Assembly (NCBI GenBank): GCA_900170005.1
Contig: LT827128.1
Location: 1,674,001 to 1,738,000, forward strand
Direction: 5' to 3'
Source of the DNA: Gordonibacter massiliensis (ex Traore et al. 2017)
Lineage (GTDB): Bacteria > Actinomycetota > Coriobacteriia > Coriobacteriales > Eggerthellaceae
Length of the DNA stretch: 64,000 bases
In this document: in pieces, positions 61,901 through 64,000 of the stretch
Layout of the letters: each line of letters begins with the position of its first letter
Position numbering within the stretch: the stretch's first letter is position 1
The notes under the pieces: generated by a model
Database searches by the model: none
What the model was told of the DNA's origin: nothing
What the model saw: only the letters and a program-made list of their open reading frames with translations
Translations under genes and position numbers: made by a program

Positions 61901-64000
61901 GCCGTCGTCCATGAGATGGGTCTGGTCCCAGACGCACGTTAGCTCGCCCTGTGTATCGAAGTCGCAGGCATCCCAATTCTTCTTGCCGCCGTCGTACGCC
62001 TCCACGGTCGCCACGTAATGCTTCTGGGATTCCAGATCCACGTACACAGGCTGGCCGGGCTCATGGCTGTAAAAGCTCTGCTCGTACACCACCGAGTTGC
62101 CAAGCTCGACCGTGACCTTGAAACCGCCGTCCGGCTGGGTGCGGCCTGCACCGTCGCTCCATGCCCAGTCGATGGCCGCGCGCGTGCCGTCGCCGACGAT
62201 GTCCACGGCGATGTCCTTCGGCGCGGGAGCGAACACGGTGAGCTCGCACGGAGACCATTCGCTCACCGTGTCGACGGGCGCCGGCGGCGTGGACAGCCGC
62301 ACCCGGAAGCGCGCGTCGTCGAACTTCATATCGGCCCTTACCGTGGCGTACAAACGCGCGCTCGTGCGGTCGTCGTTCCAAGCCACGCCCTTGATGGGGT
62401 TGCCGGCGTCATCCTTGACGAAGTACTCGTCGGGCACCTGGGACCATCCGTCCTTGTAGTAATCCCACAGAACGACCGGGTCGCGGTCCAGGGGCTGCGC
62501 GAACTCGACGTCCGCCGCGAGGTTGATCGTTTCGTTGGTGAACGCATCGTAGTCCTGATGGAAGTTGACCGGCTTCTTGCCGTTGTCGGTGTCCTTCACC
62601 ACGGGCTCGTCCGTCACCTGCACCGGCGTGATGCTGGCGGCCACGTTGTCGGCGTACGGCACCACGAACGGCACGCGGTACGGCTCGCTCTCGCCTTGGT
62701 AGTTGCCCTTTACGTTGTAGCGGGGGGACGTGCGCGCCACGCACAGGGTGTAGGCCTGGCCCTCGTGCAGGTGCTGGTTCTCCAGCGTGAACGAGCGGGT
62801 CGAGCCGTAGTCGGGTTCGAAATACTGCTTCTTCGTGATTATGTTGGTGGGACCGCCCTCTATCCACGCCAGATGGCCGTAGTCGGAGGAGTTCTCTTGG
62901 TCCATGAGCACGGGGATGTCGCCCACGAGGCTCCAATTGACGTCGTAGGAGTGCGTGCCCAGGGCCTCGTCTTCCTCCGTGTCGTCTTTCAGCTCGACGG
63001 ACGAGACTTTCGTCTGCGTCTGCGGGATGTCCAGCACGATGCGCGCCGAGCCGGTGTAGACGGTGCCCTCGTACGGCCACGCCTGGTAGTCTATCTTGAA
63101 GCGGTAGTCGTAGCGAGCCTCGTCCATGGAATCGATGTAGAAGATGTGCTGCGCGTCGTTGTGCCCGACGGGACACACGTCTTCCCACGTGCCGCCCTTC
63201 TTGCGCTGCAGCGTCGTATCGAAGCCGTCCGAGGAGCTGGTCTTGAAGCTGGTGGCGAAGTCGAAGCAGACTTCGTGGATCGCGTCGGCTTCCGCGGAGA
63301 TGAGCGTCCAGTCCTCGGGCTGCCGGAAGATCTCGAACGCGGGAAGCCCCGGCTCGCCCCATTGCGCGTATAGCGTGACGGTGTTTTTGCTGTCCACGTA
63401 GTCGGCAAGGTCGGTGGTGTCCTCGTGAGCCCAGGTTGCCGAGGGGTCGCTCCCGTCGCGCTCGGTGGCCCAACCGAGGAAGGAGCAGCCTTCGTCGGCC
63501 TTCGTGCCCGTGTACGAGCAGACGGGCAGCGCGCCGAGGGGATCGCCTTCCATGACCGTCTTGCTCGCCTCAGTCCCCGTCGGATCCATCTTGTACTGGT
63601 TGATGGACCCGGGAGGGTTCAACTCGAATTTGACAGTGTAGGAGTCGGGCACGCAGTAGGCGTAGAAGACAGGTTCGCCGCCGTAGATGCGGTCGTGGAT
63701 GTCGTTTTGGTCCATATTGTATTTTTTGGGAGGCGCGTCCCACGTGCCGTCGGCCTTGGGAGCCTCGCGCGTCCAGTAGGCCCGATGATAACCGTCCGGC
63801 GAGTACGAGCTGGGAAGCTTGAAGTAGCCGTCGTCGCCCGGAATCATGTTCCAATGATAGCTCGCTTGGTCCACCCTGCTGGTCAGGGGGCTTATCCACG
63901 TCGATTCGATTCTCAGGCCGGCGCCCGTCTCCTTGAGCACCGGATACTCGGAGTTCGTGCACGACCACGACCTGTCGTCTTCGTACACGTCGTAGCCCAG
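52940..64000 (-). CDS. Giant LAPTG-anchored surface protein of alternating Ig-like and Fn3 modules, N-terminus off the right edge
   Basis: The frame is open from 64000 to the stop at 52940: at least 3,686 residues. Counting from the first in-window GTG (63988), an InlB/Listeria-Bacteroides-type repeat lies at about 117-210 (ending NTVTLYAQW). About 14 modules of 192-220 residues follow. Each has an Ig-like half with a conserved YRC or YVRC strand and an Fn3 half with YEWRVR. Before the C-terminus is an X2-like domain (AYRVIAGAGGTWKPGQSG), a Pro-Thr spacer, the sorting signal LAPTG (3651-3655), a hydrophobic segment and RRKLS. LAxTG suggests class E sortase anchoring. An adhesin role is inference. 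Confidence 0.92.
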   Translation of the reverse strand: MGYDVYEDDRSWSCTNSEYPVLKETGAGLRIESTWISPLTSRVDQASYHWNMIPGDDGYFKLPSSYSPDGYHRAYWTREAPKADGTWDAPPKKYNMDQNDIHDRIYGGEPVFYAYCVPDSYTVKFELNPPGSINQYKMDPTGTEASKTVMEGDPLGALPVCSYTGTKADEGCSFLGWATERDGSDPSATWAHEDTTDLADYVDSKNTVTLYAQWGEPGLPAFEIFRQPEDWTLISAEADAIHEVCFDFATSFKTSSSDGFDTTLQRKKGGTWEDVCPVGHNDAQHIFYIDSMDEARYDYRFKIDYQAWPYEGTVYTGSARIVLDIPQTQTKVSSVELKDDTEEDEALGTHSYDVNWSLVGDIPVLMDQENSSDYGHLAWIEGGPTNIITKKQYFEPDYGSTRSFTLENQHLHEGQAYTLCVARTSPRYNVKGNYQGESEPYRVPFVVPYADNVAASITPVQVTDEPVVKDTDNGKKPVNFHQDYDAFTNETINLAADVEFAQPLDRDPVVLWDYYKDGWSQVPDEYFVKDDAGNPIKGVAWNDDRTSARLYATVRADMKFDDARFRVRLSTPPAPVDTVSEWSPCELTVFAPAPKDIAVDIVGDGTRAAIDWAWSDGAGRTQPDGGFKVTVELGNSVVYEQSFYSHEPGQPVYVDLESQKHYVATVEAYDGGKKNWDACDFDTQGELTCVWDQTHLMDDGTGHWFSVDYDWAGYDDGKHVAQYEWRLTKKLEDPQDEDFDLSTVTTDDSMVYPNEFKDLPGGWDPTEAEWCDVIASVWEADSRGNPTKKVEGTEKHLLPLPVLHATSAPLDVTVDNIGSYSASVWWKSPEEGTPRAYRITVTGATNYTVEVPSPGNQKLVLENLVPGGDYQVTVSACDPRSDVNLATSEPVSFTTAELPQAGTWSASVAEAQGVVDKDTFHIAADYAADSGDFKTATGYLYTWRAGEDDWKDTGETATVGDSGESRTMTFEHKLTSADYGRQWRVRVVAERGDGTSTVWTNPTAADVEPPRMTNVELGEATTDSLKATFPEIEGIKDADGGYIIERQEIDENNYIVRSTTYLVNAREATAGADGKLHRKLTGLKPDTEYRVIVSAFANGVEGESGVSSGVKTLAEPTIEVPVFSQMPKSVRVEPGADAVFTAQASVGDGGGALSYRWQRKAMDEQDFSDIAASGKYTIDTDGTTGATTLTVHDVDASDVGAAIRCVAVNAKSDQTAEAASGAAYLTVVPAPVANVQAQATSPTSGEITWTPSGAVRRYAVSYQCMAFPQPGPMLWKVVTIEEGAQTGACQLDELQPGTDYSVYVYAAPLAGFWSSASQSYATLKLPQESALAEATVSPDKEQVDAGETVEFKVSTNVDAEASEELEYRWQRNVFGDNWCDVEGGDAAMLSVTAPEGGAADAYRCIVTSTRTTKNYGKVVGTDRKSVTSSTGLLLTSVPVGQPVQLAAEASTTSAHLSWASADVRPATYEVQYAEGPKPVDDAWVDVENVGANTSCDVEGLDPNVVYSWRVRAVVRDELRSDWASGGTFVTLAETSALSAVSVTPLFGTAVAGSGEDVTYTATTNLDNAQNGETLSYQWQESATGDQWSDVPEQTGRTMVADASSSVPRSCLYRCVVTAGKDGVALKSVTSEAVSFMTVPKVPAGLVASDITAATAELAWTNALNEGDGLSYRVFWRESGSADWQNASTERDASYALRSLKPATTYEWYVQVMNGVTPSVRSATSLFVTQSLPLVPQLTHVVVGPMDQTVEAGEQATFAALTNVDDVDSSVATKTYMWEKRGLDSSDWAVIDDATDRVLTLDADTNAYVRCTVTYNPVGLAAVPLAGTSVTSNEARVRVTPVLPSGLQVASVEKESAVVTWDDKTQGVVSDLVWRAVGASEWNQALGLDPNSAPVRLPDLVPGTVYEWGVRSTATYSDPLSSDWVAGPPFVTLPEDIVFSKVEVAPSAFSVVVGTDSTVELAAKADNDVDREQLSYQWQQRNADSGWDDLQGQTDATLQVFTKDMPVGTYGYRCVVKATRGIYEKEVTSNESIVTVTPLAPVKLQESDIEANTATFGWTWDGALAEGDEFVVGYHMVAGPAGIKNDPWHYSNEKDIISSGKLIVDNENKTCKAALLAERSVYEWRVRVVKDGVTSSWSEVSTFITPPTKPVEGLYAVAVAPSDQLVGADDSVELSAATNVDDDQSKGTLAYRWEWCALTEKPYETETTWKEIEGATGASLTLSGEQGETNRYVRCTVTQTVGETITTVASNPARIRVEPLPPSDPYVEFNQKYYNNGITLGWTLSDRRYGVDGYEMEYRMAGASEWTTRSSFVGLGETLNYSMLTPGASYEWRVRTIMSDGPVTEWVDGPAFTAPKVDATPARAAAVVGNGRTLTFTATPAVDVGVREPTGYQWQRKGAGSSSWTNLENETSSTLSIEANTATEAGTSTYRCLVTMHPPKKDGSVSDCLVPSNAVSCTLAPAAPTGLTASAVESDKATLAWEWSSGSLSGAAYNVFYRESGTVTWTKVSALQTSCMVEGLKPDTVYEWRVQTVQNGVESLPSFANVFSTVAEHSDAQLEAVVVEPTDLVMASSESAELSAATNLDGVEGVDAGALAYEWQTRALDSGSGAWQTVEGATEAKVTLPAATNAYVRCLATYTAAPGADPVTKPSNEARVRVQPDAIATGLTIDALDETEAALSWSGALPQGCTFTLSYRAAGTVNWASVAGLAEASQTVTGLTPGTKYEWRVRTVSDNGLASAWVDGPAFTTTARDSTLEGVVVGPERVEAEAGGDEPVSFSVTGIVGGEDEALTYRWQNYVGGAWADLPGETRDGIQLSVADREAGEHSLRCLVTGTPEGGTPKTVESNTVVVALSPATPSGLAAESAADTATLAWSWAGPGSAGSFVVEYRVAGEGAWASAENVDSQAMKCVLEGLEPATKYEWRVRAVQNGVDSAWSGVASFSTAPALVSVTVDPASQEIAPDAQAAFTAVTNLDDVEGAGYTLSYAWERRALDSDSDAWIKIEDETGRELTLPAGTDAYVRCTVEQAFGNGSKASKTSDAAVVRVKPAAPAEPKAGEPGETEVRLSWSGTLPEGGSYELSYKKADDAEWTEVADLHDASYQAEGLEPGTDYAWRVRAASPNGLASEWVDGPEFRTASKGSLLKEATVSPASASGIAGSGLATTFAVTTNVDDDAEESLSFQWLSDQGGSWVDIAGATGRTLEVKADESREAGEHGFRCVATSQRGDGPSKAVESNGAVLALSPAAPSGLAAEAAVDEATLAWVWAGPGTAGSFAVEYRVAGEGAWTSAENVDAQAMKCVLEGLEPATAYEWRVKATQNGMDSAWSGTGSFSTRSVEPVLESVAVDPSSQEIGPSEQASLKAATNLGDEDASVAYAWELRALDSGPADVDAWHPVGDGGRLVTLDAGTGGYVRCTATQTLDEGAPVVVTSKEALVLVRPVTPGNPQAGEVGFADAVLSWEGDAAADTFTVGYRAVAAGADWTEVAGLTSATLPLSGLAEGTAYEWYVQAFRGSGDNVLASEKVYGPSFTTLAHQAYRVIAGAGGTWKPGQSGLAFTVNGPLDKFLSVAVDGDDLVLGADYTVAEGSTVVTLSAAYLAKLSVGAHELTVAFTDGSASAAFTVAQVDPGPTPNPPTPDPPSPTPTPDNGGGDSGGKALAPTGDPLAPAPLVAGALAAVCVALVARRKLS

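Overview
The window looks like chromosome of a high-GC Coriobacteriia species, most likely Eggerthellaceae (Eggerthella-like). This is judged from codon use, an archaeal-type split glutamate synthase operon, a PucR regulator, LAxTG-type wall anchoring and remains of a Tat-exported fumarate-reductase-like flavoprotein. The assignment is inference; there is no rRNA in the window.

Layout. 1-7.3 kb: the N-terminal 543 residues of a U32 peptidase, then two class A penicillin-binding proteins on opposite strands with a small lipoprotein between them. 7.6-16.3 kb: a complete leftward arginine cluster argC-argJ-argB-argD-argR-argG-argH, with a promoter and a possible ArgR site ahead of argC. 16.5-21.1 kb: an A+T-richer accessory island. 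It holds a decayed ImmA/IrrE plus DUF4411 toxin-antitoxin pair, a decayed Tat flavoprotein, an intact two-gene unit (97-residue protein plus HExxH metallopeptidase) and a set of four 22-bp repeats resembling an IS21-type end. 21.2-24.8 kb: an HTH-IspD fusion divergent from an IspD-like cytidylyltransferase and a LicC-LicA-like fusion, suggesting cytidylyl-activated (phosphocholine-like) decoration of surface glycans.

25.2-38.5 kb: a leftward capsule/exopolysaccharide operon. It has two tandem NusG paralogues, a priming sugar phosphotransferase, an Alg14/Alg13-type pair, TupA-like and sugar-transfer ATP-grasp proteins, a GT4 transferase, Wzx, Wzy, two acyltransferases, a UDP-glucuronate epimerase and UDP-glucose dehydrogenase. 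Directly upstream of the first NusG gene are two perfect 16-bp inverted repeats around 87 bp, next to a serine recombinase. This has the form of a phase-variation switch for the whole operon. 38.7-40.6 kb carries a CapD/WbpM-type dehydratase.

40.7-52.7 kb: housekeeping genes (glutamate-cysteine ligase, two FKBP-type isomerases, PucR regulator), the five-gene split glutamate synthase operon, an uncharacterised protein followed by a Phd-like small protein, and a TVP38/VTT membrane protein. 52.9-64 kb: the C-terminal 3,686 residues of a giant surface protein built of about 14 alternating Ig-like/Fn3 modules, ending in an LAPTG sorting signal and open at the right edge.

The main points of interest are the putative invertible switch, the small-protein/metallopeptidase pair, the HTH-IspD fusion that has lost the catalytic lysine, and the giant modular adhesin. 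No tRNA, rRNA or CRISPR array was recognised.
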